DNA of 64,000 nt from assembly GCA_026545765.1 (NCBI GenBank), contig CM048839.1, positions 58,897,677 through 58,961,676 of the forward strand, in the 5' to 3' direction. This DNA is from Plantago major. Lineage: Eukaryota > Streptophyta > Magnoliopsida > Lamiales > Plantaginaceae. Numbering within the stretch: the stretch's first letter is position 1; each line of letters starts with the position of its first letter. Below the pieces are notes generated by a model. The model saw nothing but the letters and a program-made list of their open reading frames with translations. It searched no databases and was not told where the DNA came from. Below are positions 48,354 to 61,057 of this stretch, in pieces. The position numbers and the translations under genes are program-made.

Positions 48354-49350
48354 CATCACATTGAACCATGATGGGAAACTACTTCTAGTTCAAGTATATG
48401 TTGATGACATTATATTTGGATCTAAAGACAAGCAACTTTGTGAAGACTTTGCTGAACTCATGAGACGTAAATTTGAAATGAGCATGATGGGAGAATTGAA
48501 TTACTTCCTAGGGCTGCAAGTCAAGCAACTCAATGATGGAATATTCATTAGTCAAACAAAGTATGCAAAGGATATGCTCAATAAGTTCAATCTAAAGCCT
48601 TCTGAAAAGAATGCTAAGATACCAATGAGCATTGGAACCGAAATGACCTATACTGAATCTGACAAGAGTGTTGAAGAACACAAGTATAGAAAATTGATTG
48701 GGTCTCTACTATACCTCACTGCAAGTAGACTTGATATTCAATATGCAGTTGGAGTGTGTGCTAGATTTTAGACAAATCCAAAGCAGTCACACTACAACAT
48801 TGCTATGAAGATACTAAGGTATGTAAAAGGTACTGTAGAAGTTGAATTGTGGTATCCAAAAGATAGTGGATTGAGTGTGGTTGGCTATTCAGATGTTGAC
48901 TATGCTGGATCATTGCTTGATAGAAAAAGCACCTCACGAACTTGTTAATTTCTTGGTGCTAGATTAATATCATGGTTCAGCAAGAAACAAAATTCAATTG
49001 CCACATCTACCACAGAAGCTGAATATATTGCTGCTGGATGTTGTGCTTCATAGATATTGTGGATACAACAACAAATCAGAGACTATGGACTCAATGAAGA
49101 AAAAACTCCCATTTTCTGTGACAACACAAGTGCCATTGCCATAACTCAGAATCCTAAGTTTCATGCAAGAACAAAGCACATTGATGTTAGACACCACTTC
49201 TTCAGAGACCATGTTGAAAAAGGCAATATAGAGATTCTCAAGATTGGCACTGAAGACCAACTTGCAGATATCTTCACTAAGCCACTACAAGAAAGTAGAT
49301 TCTTAGCCTTAAGACACAGTCTTGGACTAATGGAGCTACCAAAGAACTGA
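48354..49350 (+). pseudogene. Element B pol, second part (RT end and RNase H)
   Basis: Resumes with [20 protein letters not shown] after element C and continues through the RT C-terminus to RNase H, with STTEAEYIAAG near 49010 and LGLMELPKN at the end (49350). Interrupted a few times. Confidence 0.88.
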
Positions 49351-49839
49351 AAAAGTTCAAAGAAGAGATATCTGAAGAAGATATCAAAGAAGAGAGAAAA
49401 GGTATCTGGAACGGGTATCCAGAGAAGAGGAATCTGGAACGGGTATCCAGAAACTAAAGGCTAAAGGGTAAAATCGCTATTCAAAGATTTCTGAGACGGG
49501 TACTCAGATATCTATATCACTCAGTGAGGGGAACACAAAAGAGAATAGTACAACTGTCTGCAGTCAACTACTCTCTTGGAATTTGTATTATTTCTATCTT
49601 TGTGTAAAACTTGGACAAATACCAAGTGTGAGATAAATTCAGATGCAAACAGTGTTCTTGGTCATACAGAAACGTGATTCAGAAAGCTAAATAGCCAAAA
49701 TTCATTAAATGGGCACAATTACATTTGTTGATTGTGATCATTGCTGAATAAGCAATGGTGACCCTTGATGAATTGGGCGATTGATCTTTACGGTAGAGAT
49801 TAACTCTCAGTAAATAGTGGACTATTAAAATTCCGACAG

Positions 49840-49960
49840 GGCCCACTATGCATTCAATGCCGAACAAGCTTTTACTCACGCCTGCCTGCAATTCACAGAT
49901 ACTTACACACAAAATTAATTTGTATGTATATGTCTGTGGAGATTACATTGCTATATATAT
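49840..49960 (+). promoter_or_regulatory. Candidate internal promoter of element B accessory gene
   Basis: GGCCCA at 49840-49845, GCATTCAATGC shortly after, TATATATAT at 49952-49960; the gene start is 170 bp further at 50130. Same module as in A and C. Confidence 0.5.
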
Positions 49961-50129
49961 TGGATTTCGGCAAAAGAAATTACTTTCGCCTAATCCAACA
50001 TACAGACTTGCACAAGAATAGCAAAAACTCTTCTTCAACCTCTGCAAATCTACATTAGTTTTACGCAAAGAATTACTAATCTCTCACCCAAATCTCTTTC
50101 TCGTTTTCAAAACTTCACTATTTAAAGAG

Positions 50130-53100
50130 ATGGCTCCCAAACGCGTGCTTCTTCTCGAAATCCCAAGCTAATCGGATCATTTGAAATGCAAGCACCAGTG
50201 CTAGTTATAACAAACAATCTGTTGATCGGAGAATTCGACCCTGATCATTGGACTTCAAATCACAGGATGATTTGGGGTGGTGCCATGATTGAGGAATACC
50301 AGGTAGCTGCAATAGAAAACCAGACTGACAGGAAGTTGGTACTTGATATGCTTGAAAAGGCAAAAATCAAGGGCTTTCTATCTGCTCTTCCCAGTGGAGT
50401 TTCTTCACTGGATGTTCTGGAGTTTTACAACAACTCCACAATTATTTCCAAGATCTCTGAAGACACTGAGATAGTGTCTATCAAGACCAAAGTCCAAGGA
50501 CAAGAAATCGCATTGAACGAAACGACTTCTACGTGAGGTGTTTGAACTTCAAAATCTTGGAAAGGATTTTGAAATTGACACCAAGGATGAGGATCTCCTT
50601 GAAGGTGTGAAGCAACTATACAGTAATGTGTCTGATCTTGACAAACCAGACACATCCATCGACTTTAAGCTTGCTGACATAAGGACCAGACATCTTTTGG
50701 TCCACTGGGATGTGTTGGCATGTATTCTTCACAGAGGCTTTGATGGTCTACAAGGAGGTGTTGACCAGATAAGCCAAGAACGCTGGATGATGTTGTTCTT
50801 GTTGAGTCAACAAGACAAAAGGCAGGAAAACCCTTTTAATTGGGGGAAGTACGACTTCATGAAATTTGTGAAGAAGATACAAGGCTTTGAGCCTAAAATC
50901 GTTAAGGGCCTTGCTGAGCCAAAAGCCACAGTAAGCTATGGACTGAAAATTTGCTACTTACTGGAATGTCTTGGCATTGAGCTCAAGGAGACGGCAGATA
51001 TTGGCAACAGTAACCTACTCTACAAATATGAGTATACAAACATGATGGAAAAGGTTACTGGATCTCAGAAATGTTCCAAGAAATGAAAGACTGAAGAGGT
51101 ATCTGAGTTGCGACCAAGAAGCCCAGAACTTCACGGAAGAAGTCTGCTGGAAAATCAGAAGGCACACCCATTGAGGTTGTCGATTCCCAGATACCTGACG
51201 TTGCTGCAGATGAACTCATCAATAAAGATGAACTCATCAATGCTGCAAAAGAGGCATCGGCTACTGATCAAGTAGATTCAGCAAGAGAAAGTGCTTCCAG
51301 AAATGTCAAGACTATTGCCGAAAGCCTTGCTGATGAACTCATAAATGCTAAAAAACTTCAAACTCTTTATGCAGAAGCAGCAGGGATTGTTAATAACTCT
51401 GTTCTAGATTTCGATGACGAATCGGACGAGGAGAAGATCCCAGACCCCAAGGTTACTGAAAAAGTAACCAAGGCAAAGGGGAAGAACAAAAGGTCCAAGG
51501 TTGCTGAGAAAGCAACCAGCTCAAAGGTTGCTGAGCAAGAACCTATAGCAAAGGTTGTTGGTGCCAACACACCATCAGGGAAAGTCACGTATAAACAACT
51601 TCAAGAAGCCCTAATGAGTGGTGACCTAGTGTTGGTAGACGCTGATGTCAACACCACACTTAAAAATCTGGAAGAGCTCTCAACTGCTCAAACTTCTGCT
51701 TCCAGACAACCACAACATCCACAAGTGGTTGATGAAATGGTAAATGAACTCCATTTCGACATATCAGCTATGCAACATGCTGAAGAAAATCCTGCAAACA
51801 AGCAGGTTCCCCAACTCCTAGAGAAGGATCAAACTGAGACACCTGCACAGAATGATCAAACAAGGGAGGCAACTGAGTCAGTCACTCAGGAAAGGTCTGA
51901 AGTACCAGAAACTTCAAACAAAGAATCCATAATGGAACAGCAAGACCAAAGCATAGAAGGGTCACAAGTTCCAGAGACCAATCAGCCAGACAATGCTCAG
52001 GTAGTTGAATGTTTTAACTCTCTACTTGTGAAATTTTATGTTCATCAATCTTGTTACTTATAAAAATTTCTTTGTTACAGGCTGAATTAGAAATAAAAGA
52101 ACAAGAGGAAGCTGAAAAGCTTGCCTCAGAGACTGAGAAGGAGGCTACTACCTCACCTCTTAAGGAATCTGAGCCTGTGCTACATGTGATAGAGAATTCC
52201 ATAAGACATTACTTTTCAGATATTTGTTAATTCACTTAACTAATCAAGTGGATGTTTCTAATAGGCTCCAACTGAGAAGGAAAATGATAAGGCTGAGAAG
52301 CCTAACTCATTAGAGAATCAACCAGAGACTCACAAAGTCTCTGAGCAACAAGTATCTGAGCCTTCTTTTGAGAAGGTATATATATATATTTCAGATACCT
52401 TTAATCTTCAAAGACAAATCTCTGATCATTTTTCTCAAACTAACACTTTCTACTTAACAGGTTCAAAAAGAAGTAGAAGTTGCTGGGGAATTGCCCGCTC
52501 AATCCCCACAACAAATGGAAATTGATGAGGCATCAAAGCCTTCATCACAAGAAAAATTTCCAGAGACTGCACAAGTCTCTGAGCAACTAGTATCTGAGCC
52601 TCCAATAGTGGAGGTAATTGACCTCTCAGATATCTGATTTTGTAAATAGAATTTTTCTTGATAAAATTTCCTAAGTGTTATGATTCTCAAGTTCAAAAAG
52701 AATGAGAGGATGCTGAGGATCAGACTTCCAAGTCTCCTCCTCACACCAAGATATCTGAGGCACCTGGAACCTCAATAGTCCAACCTTCTGAGCCTGCTAC
52801 TGTTGCACAGGTAACACAGATACTTGACTACTCTAAAACTCAGATATCTAGACAAGTTTTGAAACTATTTCAAAACTCTCTCTTTCAGGCTCAAAGTAGT
52901 GCCAAGAAGGAGTCAAAAGATGACTATAAAAACCTTCTTCCCTTCTTCAAGACTCATACCTTGCCAAAGCATATTCAATTCTTCAAGAAATGGCAAAGGT
53001 TAAGGTGCTATGATCTCTCTGAAATACTAAGAATCACAGATCAACCAACAAGACGAGCACGAGCTCTTGATCTGGAAAACTATATCCACGCAATGTTCCC

Positions 53101-55664
53101 TACTGAACAATATCAAGTTGCGACCTTAATGCGTAAGTTTTTTCCAAGGAAGTGGCACAAAAATTGGTGCATGCCTTCAAACAGGCAGAATCAGACAAGA
53201 TTGCAGATGGCATTCAAGCCAGTCCTGCCCCAGACACTACAATTTATTCCTTCTGAACAAGAAGAGGTTAATGGGCAGAAAATCACTATTCCTGAAGTGA
53301 TTAATCTTGTATCTGAAGACGATGAGGAGGAAGAAATAGATGAGAATAACTTTGATGAACCTCCCTCTGACCATCACAAAAAGGATGATAATGATATGAC
53401 GGATGATGATGCCCCTGCACCAGGGACAGGAGGAATTCCACAAGGAAACAAAGCCTCAGCTGCTGAAAAGCACACTGAGAGGACATCACAGCAATCCCCT
53501 CCTCCATCTCCTTAGAAATCCACCCATCCTTCACAGCAATCCCAACAACAAAAAGACACTACTGAACAAGTAGTTGAGCACTCTGAGGAAACAACTTAGA
53601 AGATATTAAATACTCAAACCAGAGCTGCTCAACTCAAACAACTGTTGGAAGAAGAGCAACAACTCCATCTTCAACTTGAAGAAGAGCTAGTTAAATCCAG
53701 AGATAAGCTCAATCAACTACAAGATCAATACTTACAAGAGACAGTAGCTTACTCTGAGGTTAAAGAGCTCCAGGATGTTGTAAATGCTATTGCTAAGGAA
53801 TTAGATACTGAAGAAGTATGTAAAGAAAAGCATGATGCTAAGGCTGCATCACCAACAAAATACATACCATCCTCCTCTCAGAAAGGAAAGAAGCCCATCT
53901 CTGAGATGGTTCCTGGACTAGAAAATCTTGAAAATGTCCAAGAGGATGAAGATCACTGGGCTGAAGACTCAGATGATGAAGAAGACAAGACTTTGGCAGC
54001 GTACCGCAATGAACACTTAGCGGTTTCTCATCTGAAAAGGAAGCTAATTGCTCCTGAAGTTTTCAACAAACTGCCAAATGTCCACTCCCATGAATACATG
54101 AATAGATACCAAGTTTTGGCACATCTTAGAAAGGAGTTGTCTTCACAAAACAAAGATGTAATTGCCTCCGTCCCCTCAGAAATGAAGAAGTTCACAGAAC
54201 TCATCACTCAGAGAACAACCAGTATGGTTATTGCTCAGAAGGATATGGGAATGATAAGGGATGATGATGTGTCATTAGCTGAAAAATCTTTTCATGAGGC
54301 AAGTTACACTGCTGGAAAAGCAGATGCCATACTAGGCCCATTGGCAGAGCTCACTGATAAGGAAAATGGACTTATCAAACAAAATCTGGAGCTCAAGGCT
54401 GAACTTCAGAAGTTGGTCATTGCCTACAACTACTTGCAAAAGAATTTTGAGTCTCTCTCAGATTCTTTTGTGGTACTTAGTTAGTCAACAATGACTAAGG
54501 GGGAAGAATTTGGATCTCAAGATCAGGGGGAAGGAAAGAAGAAATCTAGAGTTGGTGCCGCTCAGAAAGGAAGAGGAAACAAGAAAACTTCCCAGCCACC
54601 ACTCAGAATAAATGATCCCTCATCAAATCAAGCTACTTTGCAAATAGTAGCTACTTCCCAGCAGCCAACTGAAGTAACTACAATGGTAACAAGGGCCATG
54701 GCAAAAAGACCTCCAAGGAGCACCAAGGCTCCAAGGAGAAGACAAGTAAGAGGTATTGATGAATCTTCTGAAGAAGAAGGCCAAATCAAATTCCTGGGCA
54801 ATGAAGAAGGCTGCAAAAGTCTCACAAGAATTGATCTTGATGATGATGAAGAGACTGATGAAGATGAAGCTCCTCTTCACAGAAAAAGGAAAATTGATAG
54901 CCTAACTGAGCCCATAGCTGCAAAGCCTTTAGCAGCTAACACACCCTCTGGAAATACCAAGTCAATCCAGGGTGGTTCTTCAAGCAATCCCCCAAAGGAG
55001 AATTCTTGACAAACAAAGAACAGGCTGAGAGCTGAACAAAGACAAATTCAACTTCCACTCAGGCCAAAAGAACCCAAAGGAGAATTCCTCTGTCTACAGG
55101 TGCATTAATCAGAAGAATGGCTACTGGATTCTGGAACTCAAGCACTTACTGGTAAATTCAAGGTTTCCAGAACCAATCCATAAACAGCTCATGGCATGGA
55201 GAAAAGATAAGCCAATCTTGATTAACACCAACCACATCAAAGCATGGTTGGATTTTGAAGTAATCAAGAGAACAAAAGCCATGAAGAAGGACCTCTCTGA
55301 TGAATGTCCTTATGGAAAGCCAGATGATGTGCACAGAATTGCCAACATTACTGGAACAGGCACAAGAGCAAGACTTGCGGTGGAACCCTATGAGTCCTTC
55401 TACTTAACTGAAGATCAATACAAGGGTGACATCAGATATCTGAAGATCATTTATGAATACTTCAAGCTATCAGATATCAGAATTGAGCATGCCTGGAAGT
55501 GGGGAAAGTATCAGTGGGTCAAGCATTTTGTCAAGAGAAATCCCACTAAAACCTACAAGGAAGTCTGTGGATTTGCCAGAGACACAGAGATGATTGTCAG
55601 AACTCTTCTCTATGACTACTCTGATGATATCAAAAGGTTTGGTGATAGGAAATTTGCAGACTGA
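50130..55664 (+). pseudogene. Element B 3' accessory gene, intron-bearing
   Basis: Starts ATGGCTCCC at 50130. N-terminal domain with VSSLDVLEFYNNS (about 50400) and FNWGKYDFMKFVKKI (about 50838). Acidic/basic linker to about 52000. Five short intron-like intervals (52001-52888). A THTLPKHIQFFKKWQRLR helical block near 52950. A coiled coil EEEQQLHLQLEEELVKSRDK near 53650. A helical block to 54480, then a basic linker. The C-terminal domain ends KRFGDRKFAD (55664), with WKWGKYQWVKHF near 55496. Close to A throughout, diverged from C. Function unknown; broken in a few places. Confidence 0.76.
52001..52888 (+). other. Five-intron array in element B accessory gene
   Basis: Intron-like intervals at 52001-52080, 52186-52264, 52376-52460, 52614-52690 and 52811-52888 are 77-85 bp. 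Exons between are 105, 111, 153 and 120 bp, all multiples of three. Exon lengths and order match those in C almost one for one. Coding blocks repeat a PET..VSEQ.VSEP motif. Confidence 0.66.
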
Positions 55665-56040
55665 TCCATGGAGCTGTTTTGAAGACTTGAAGATTTTTGA
55701 AGACTTGAAGACTTATCATTTAGAATGTTCACTTGGAGCTTGGTAACTCCTGTTGTTCTATTTGACTAAGTAGTTTCTGTGATTTTGCTGATTGATCTTT
55801 TCTGTTAAATCTTGAAAAAGTTATCTGTAAGCTTTCTCTGTATCATATCTGATGAACTTACTCTCAGATATCATTTTATATATAAGATAACTTGTCAGCA
55901 AAGATCACACCTTGTGATTTGGTTGATGTTTACTTTCTGCACTTAATTATATGAATTAAAAGATCATAAGAAATGATTAAGTGGTGGATTGTTTCCTCAT
56001 CCAGATTTGTAATAGGTCAGATAGTCATTGTTGACTGATC

Positions 56041-56055
56041 AAAATATGGGAAATT
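56041..56055 (+). promoter_or_regulatory. Element B polypurine tract
   Basis: AAAATATGGGAAATT abuts the 3' LTR; equivalent to the tracts in A and C. Confidence 0.8.
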
Positions 56056-57672
56056 TGTTAGGATTATCTGTTTAGATTTTGATCAGCAACCTAATGACTT
56101 ATCTTAGCTCAGAAAGGTGATTAGTACTCTTAGTTCACTTGAACACTATAAAAGAGGAAACTCACTAAGTATGATAGTCTAGCAAATCTTGTATAGGATG
56201 TTAGGTCTCGAAATGTAATTTTTATTTTCTGAAGAAGACCAAGAAGAAGGCATCCAGCAGGAAAAGTTCAACGGATTTGAAGATTTGAAGACTGCACAAG
56301 ATTGCTGAAGACAATGGTTTTTCTGATACCTATGTCCAGATATCTTGGAAAAACAAATGTTTCGAAACACACGAGTTGCAAAAGATATCTGAGAATAAAA
56401 GGTTTCTGAGACGAGGAAAGTGCCCACAAATATCTACACTCAGATACCTTGGACATAAAATATGCTTCTGAAAAAGAAACATATTATAAAGTTATTTAAA
56501 CAAGTGGTATCTGGAGCTATGATGATCTCTGGAAAAGAACGTGCAAAGCCTCAGAAAGCTTGCATAGTTCCGTTGGCACTACAGGATAAAGTATAGTACA
56601 GTGTATTTAATGCATGACGAAATGTACGAACAAAAGTGTAACCGAAGAAGAAGACAAACACCATACAAGATTATACTCAGATATCAATAGTTTGAATTTG
56701 ATTTAAGCCTAACGGATACTATTCAAACGGCACTCAAAATTCATCTATAAATATCAACACTTAGACTGCTTTAGAACACACACTGAACACCTTAGCTCAC
56801 TGAACTTATACTGAAGACTCACACAAGCTCTCTCAAGCAAACTACTTACATTCAAGCTTTTTGTTGCGACCAAAGCTCTTGATTCTAAGTAGCACAAAAG
56901 TTCTAAGTGTCCTGATCCTTAATGAGCATTGTTATCTGTGAAGGAGTTGAACTAAGATTACATATCTGAGATTCATTCCCTGGAACACTTACAATAGACT
57001 TGGGTCAGTAGAGAACAAGATACCATACATTGAAAAGTGTATTAAGTATACTTGATTCATAGAGCTATCTAAATAACTGAATAAGTTATTTAAGAAGCTC
57101 ACCTGACAAACAAAGCTAAAACCAACACCTTAAACGGCGTGGAGTACAGGAAGTACTTAGTTTGGGAAACTAAGGAATAACTCAAAGGTTATTGAGCACA
57201 GGAAGTACTTAGTTTGGGAAACTAAGGAACAGCTCAAAAAGGTTTCTGAGTACAGGAAGTACTTGGTTGTGAAAGCCGGGGAATAACTCAGGGGAAACAC
57301 TTGGTTGGGAACCTAGTGTATTTAGGAATCAAGAAAAGATATCTGTAAGGTTACCTCATTTATCTTAGTGGATTCTAGGTCTGAGAAAGACCGAAGTGGA
57401 TTAGTTGAAGGATTACGCCACCTTCAGATACAACTATAAAAAGACTTGTGTTATTTACTCTCTGCAGCTTATTACTTGTTTTACTTATATTGCAAAGTAC
57501 TTACACTTATCTTGCTGAACACGTACACTTATCTTAGAAAAGTCTTCCGCTCTCTGAAATTAAGTATCAGATATCTTCACAGATATCTGAGAAACTGTGC
57601 TTATCGACAAAAGTTTCAAAAGACTATTCACCCCCCCTCTAGTCTTTTACTTTGCCGTTATCTGGACCAACA
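56056..57672 (+). repeat. Element B 3' LTR (1,617 bp)
   Basis: Matches 26259-27874 end to end. TATA box at 56746-56752; three hairpin units at about 57139-57300. Confidence 0.95.
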
Positions 57673-57677
57673 GTCTC
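57673..57677. repeat. Target site duplication of element B, right copy
   Basis: gtctc, identical to 26254-26258. Confidence 0.92.
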
Positions 57678-57988
57678 CCCGTTTCATTCTCTCATTCTTT
57701 CTTCTTCTTCTTCCTTCGCCTCTCTCACGCAATTCTTCAACCTTCCTCACTCCTTCACCTTTTTCGTCCATTCTTATTGCATTGTAACAGGTTCTCCATT
57801 CTCTCTTCATCCTCACCATCCTAGTAACATTTCATCCATAAATTCACCCGGATTCGAGGTAAATAGGCTATGAATCCTAACTTTTTGAATTTGGGTATTT
57901 TGCTATGTTGAGCTTGATTCTTCCTCCTTGATACGTATATCATGCTCTAGTAGCATTGATTGCTTTGAATTGTGAAGTTTTTGTCATA
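57678..57988 (+). other. Element F leader of 3' gene, with candidate 5' splice site
   Basis: A long CT-rich stretch (CTTCTTCTTCTTCCTTCGCC-like, about 57690-57840) resembles a plant 5' untranslated leader. It ends at a good donor, GATTCGAG followed by GTAAATAGG (boundary 57858/57859). The matching acceptor is at 63949, beyond element D. Athila elements are reported to splice their envelope-like gene. A captured host leader is the alternative. Confidence 0.45.
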
Positions 57989-57993
57989 ATATG
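57989..57993. repeat. Target site duplication of element D, left copy
   Basis: atatg, repeated exactly at 63696-63700. Confidence 0.9.
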
Positions 57994-59728
57994 TGATGTG
58001 TCAAATCAATGTTTTAAATTTATTTACTAAGCCAAGAGTTAATTCTCAACACTACGAAAACTTGTAGTGCAGTGAAGTTAACCCCGAGGTCGGTCTTTAA
58101 GGACTTAACTAGGCTGAGTTGCGTTTACGAATAGTAATGACAGTATGGAAAGCAGTAAAAGTTGGTTTGCTTCGACAGCAGAATGATAATCTTAGAAATA
58201 TACGGACTAACTAGAAAATAGATTAACTTGTGAAGACGAATATGTGAGAGGGAATTATGGTGTGGTGACAGAAAACAAGCTAGCTAGCAGGAAACATGCA
58301 ACAATAGCTGAAGTCGATTTACTCTAGTTATCACTGGGACACATCCTAACGATTATTACACTGGTCTAGGCTTTTCTACGCAGACATCTTATATCAGATA
58401 AGGTACGAAGGACTATGACAATGAGCTAACTTAATTTGTTTTAGAAAACATATAGCATTAGTGAAGGCTTCAATTCCACTAAGCTACAATTAACAAGCTA
58501 ATGTAGTTATTATGTTTGCAACGAACCAATGGATTAGCAATCTCTAGACGTTTTGGTATGAAAGATCAGTTGCATAATGCATTGGTTATTTGGCGTAAAA
58601 TTCAATGAACATAACTAATCAAAACGACACAGAGTAAATCACATCTTACATGTTATTGAATCGCGTAAACCCTAACTAGCATGCATTGAATCCATCACCA
58701 CCCCATAATTGGGGGTTTAGCTACACATGATATGCGAAGACATAATCAATATCATATACGAACACGTAATAGACATAATTGAATACTAAATACCAAGAAT
58801 CAAGAGTTGATACAATTTTACCCAATTGTGTCACAAACCCTAGGTAGAATTGAAGAAACTTGGAATCCAATCGGTATAAAATTATCAATATATCCTCCCA
58901 ATCAATAATCAACGTCAAAGTACAAGAGAAATCGGTTCAATTACCTCCTGTAATAGGTAGGTAAAGGTAATTGCCTTGGAAAAGTTCTAGTTTGAGAGCA
59001 AAAGGATGTAAAAGAGAATATCAGTACAATGGTGTTTTTCTTCTAACTAATAGAAAACGGGAAAAGAAACGAATTAGGAAACGGCGCATCTGAGAAATAA
59101 CACTGGCGTACGCCAGTTACCCACCTAGCTAAGCTAGATAGGCACTTGGCGTATGAAAGGTTTAGCCAGGTAGGCTCCTGGCGTACACCAAGCTTAGCCA
59201 GGTAGCCTACGAGGCACCTGGCATACGCCAGGAGGTATTTGGTGTATGCCAGGTACCCTGGTGGGCCCCGATCTGCACTTTCGAGTGTCTAAACATCGGA
59301 ATTTGGACATGGTTCCCATGAAAGTTGTAGCTCTTGGTCTTGTATATGTGTGGACAACAAGATCAGGTTAATCGGAGTTCATATGAGAAAGTTATGGCCA
59401 AATTACTAGGACTGCTCAAAGTTTGCACTTTCACATATCTTCGCTCAAACATCTCTAGAATATCCATCCGAACTCCGAATCCACTTCTGTTTCGACCGTT
59501 GGACTCCGTTTTCAACCGTCTTCAAGGCCTTGGAACTTACTTGCTTCCATTAATGCATTAATATGCATTCTTTTAGCCTTGTTTCAATGCGATTTCACCA
59601 AACACCTACAAAACACACAAAACACGAAAACGTAACAAAACTCTAGGAAAACTAATAAAAACTATACTTAATGATGACAATAAGATGGTAAAAAAGACCA
59701 AATGAGACGGTATAAAACCGACTCATCA
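57994..59728 (-). repeat. Element D 3' LTR (1,735 bp)
   Basis: Homologous to 62072-63695. Contains clustered palindromic words of the CTGGCGTACGCCAG type at about 59105-59260, more copies than in the other LTR. Confidence 0.88.
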
Positions 59729-61057
59729 AACTTCCTGAACTGAACTCTTGCTTGTCCTCAAGCAACAGACTCTCTAAAAAACCTAGAAAAATGAAAGACA
59801 CATAGAAAATAAGATAAAGTCTAGCCCCCAAGCTACCGAGTCTATGATTACAAGTATTAAGCCCGAAAGATGCAAGAGGTTTGAAATCAAACTGACGTTT
59901 GCAGAAGAACAAGTGAAAATCCAAGAAATTAGTTTCCCGAGTAAATAGAACTTAAGTCTAAACTGGTAATCCCTCACAAGTGGATCCTATGCATCTATCT
60001 CTCACTCTCCTGTAAGTGTCTAGTAAAGGTAATCACTCAAGCAATCAAAATAGAAGGAAGGTGACTCACATAACAAACATGCCTCAAATACCTCATGCAA
60101 AGTACTCTATCAGTTAAGTCAGAAGGGACTTTTAATCAACACTCTACAACAATTTTAGACTCGTAAATGGCAATCATTCTCTCTTTTTTCATTTTTTAAA
60201 ATTTTAATAGTTTTTTGCATACTCATTTTTTGCAGTCATTGTGACCCATGTGCTTATTTTATCTCTTTGTTTTGGTAGTGTCTGTTTTACTGAAATTCCA
60301 CACTTTTGTACGTGCTGGTTTGGTATACAACCCATCAACCCTCACGGACATATGGCTTTTTAGGACCACGCCGGTGTTTAGGTAGTATTTCAAACCCCAA
60401 CACGACTAACGGTGGCACAAGTGCCATAGATAAACTCCGAGACTTATTGTAAAATTTTTTGAGAGAACAAAAGTCAAATCACAGTCGTTTATATATACAT
60501 GGTGCACAAAAACCACCTCCTTAAACATGTCCTTGGAACGGGTTTGGGTTGAGCAAATAAGGAATGAAAAACATGCCGTTCGTCATACTTAACTTACACA
60601 GAGTACACATGAGCATGATGAGGTGCAAACAAGAGAGTTTGCACTTCCTAAGAAGTCACAGAAGTACAAAATTCGCCGGTACAATATTTTTTCATCGGCT
60701 AGGCTTGCTCACAGGCTTTTTGGACTACTGAATTAGAACAGACTTCCTATTTACAAGCGAAATGAACTTAAAGAATTTAAAACATGCCAGCTACTAATAA
60801 TCAGAGATCAATCACAACTCAAGCATTAAACAGGTTTAACTCATGCAATAGACGCTCGACTTGGGATTCAGACTTAGACACAACAAAAAATCACACAAGC
60901 GGGAAAAAAACACACATGACAGACACGATAGACACATTTATGGATATGTACATGAAAGCTACCTCCCTCCCCAAACCTAGACTAGAGCTGGTCCCCAGTG
61001 AATAGGCTAGAAAGACAGAAAGCTGAAGATATACTTCCTTGAAATGTGTGGCTGCTG
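59729..61057 (-). other. Element D 3' noncoding region
   Basis: Next to the LTR the minus strand reads TTGAGGACAAGCAAGAGTTC (about 59740-59765), like the conserved GAGGACGAGCAA sequence before Tat/Athila 3' LTRs. A purine tract AGGTTTGGGGAGGGAGG lies further inside (about 60962-60980). The rest, about 1.2 kb, holds no supported gene. Confidence 0.5.

Larger units (their letters stand above)
26259..57672 (+). mobile_element. Element B: SIRE-type Ty1/copia retrotransposon, broken, hosting element C
   Basis: LTRs of 1,616 and 1,617 bp, exact 5-bp duplication (gtctc), primer site and purine tract define its ends. Own sequence is 26259-33143 and 48349-57672, about 16.2 kb; element C lies between. 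Same gene order as A, and its accessory gene is closest to that of A. It also carries a chloroplast-derived insert (29611-29906). The LTR pair differs by roughly 3 % by eye, implying about one million years at commonly used plant rates. Coding parts are broken in about eight to ten places besides the two insertions. Confidence 0.93.

Noticed and set aside
57446-57873. Several plus-strand frames of 70-113 residues at the B 3' LTR end
   Set aside because: They lie within the LTR and the CT-rich leader, and the same frames recur in other LTR copies. They are repeats, not genes.
60784-61005. Plus-strand 73-residue frame in element D
   Set aside because: It is antisense to the element, has no recognisable domain and overlaps the purine-tract region.
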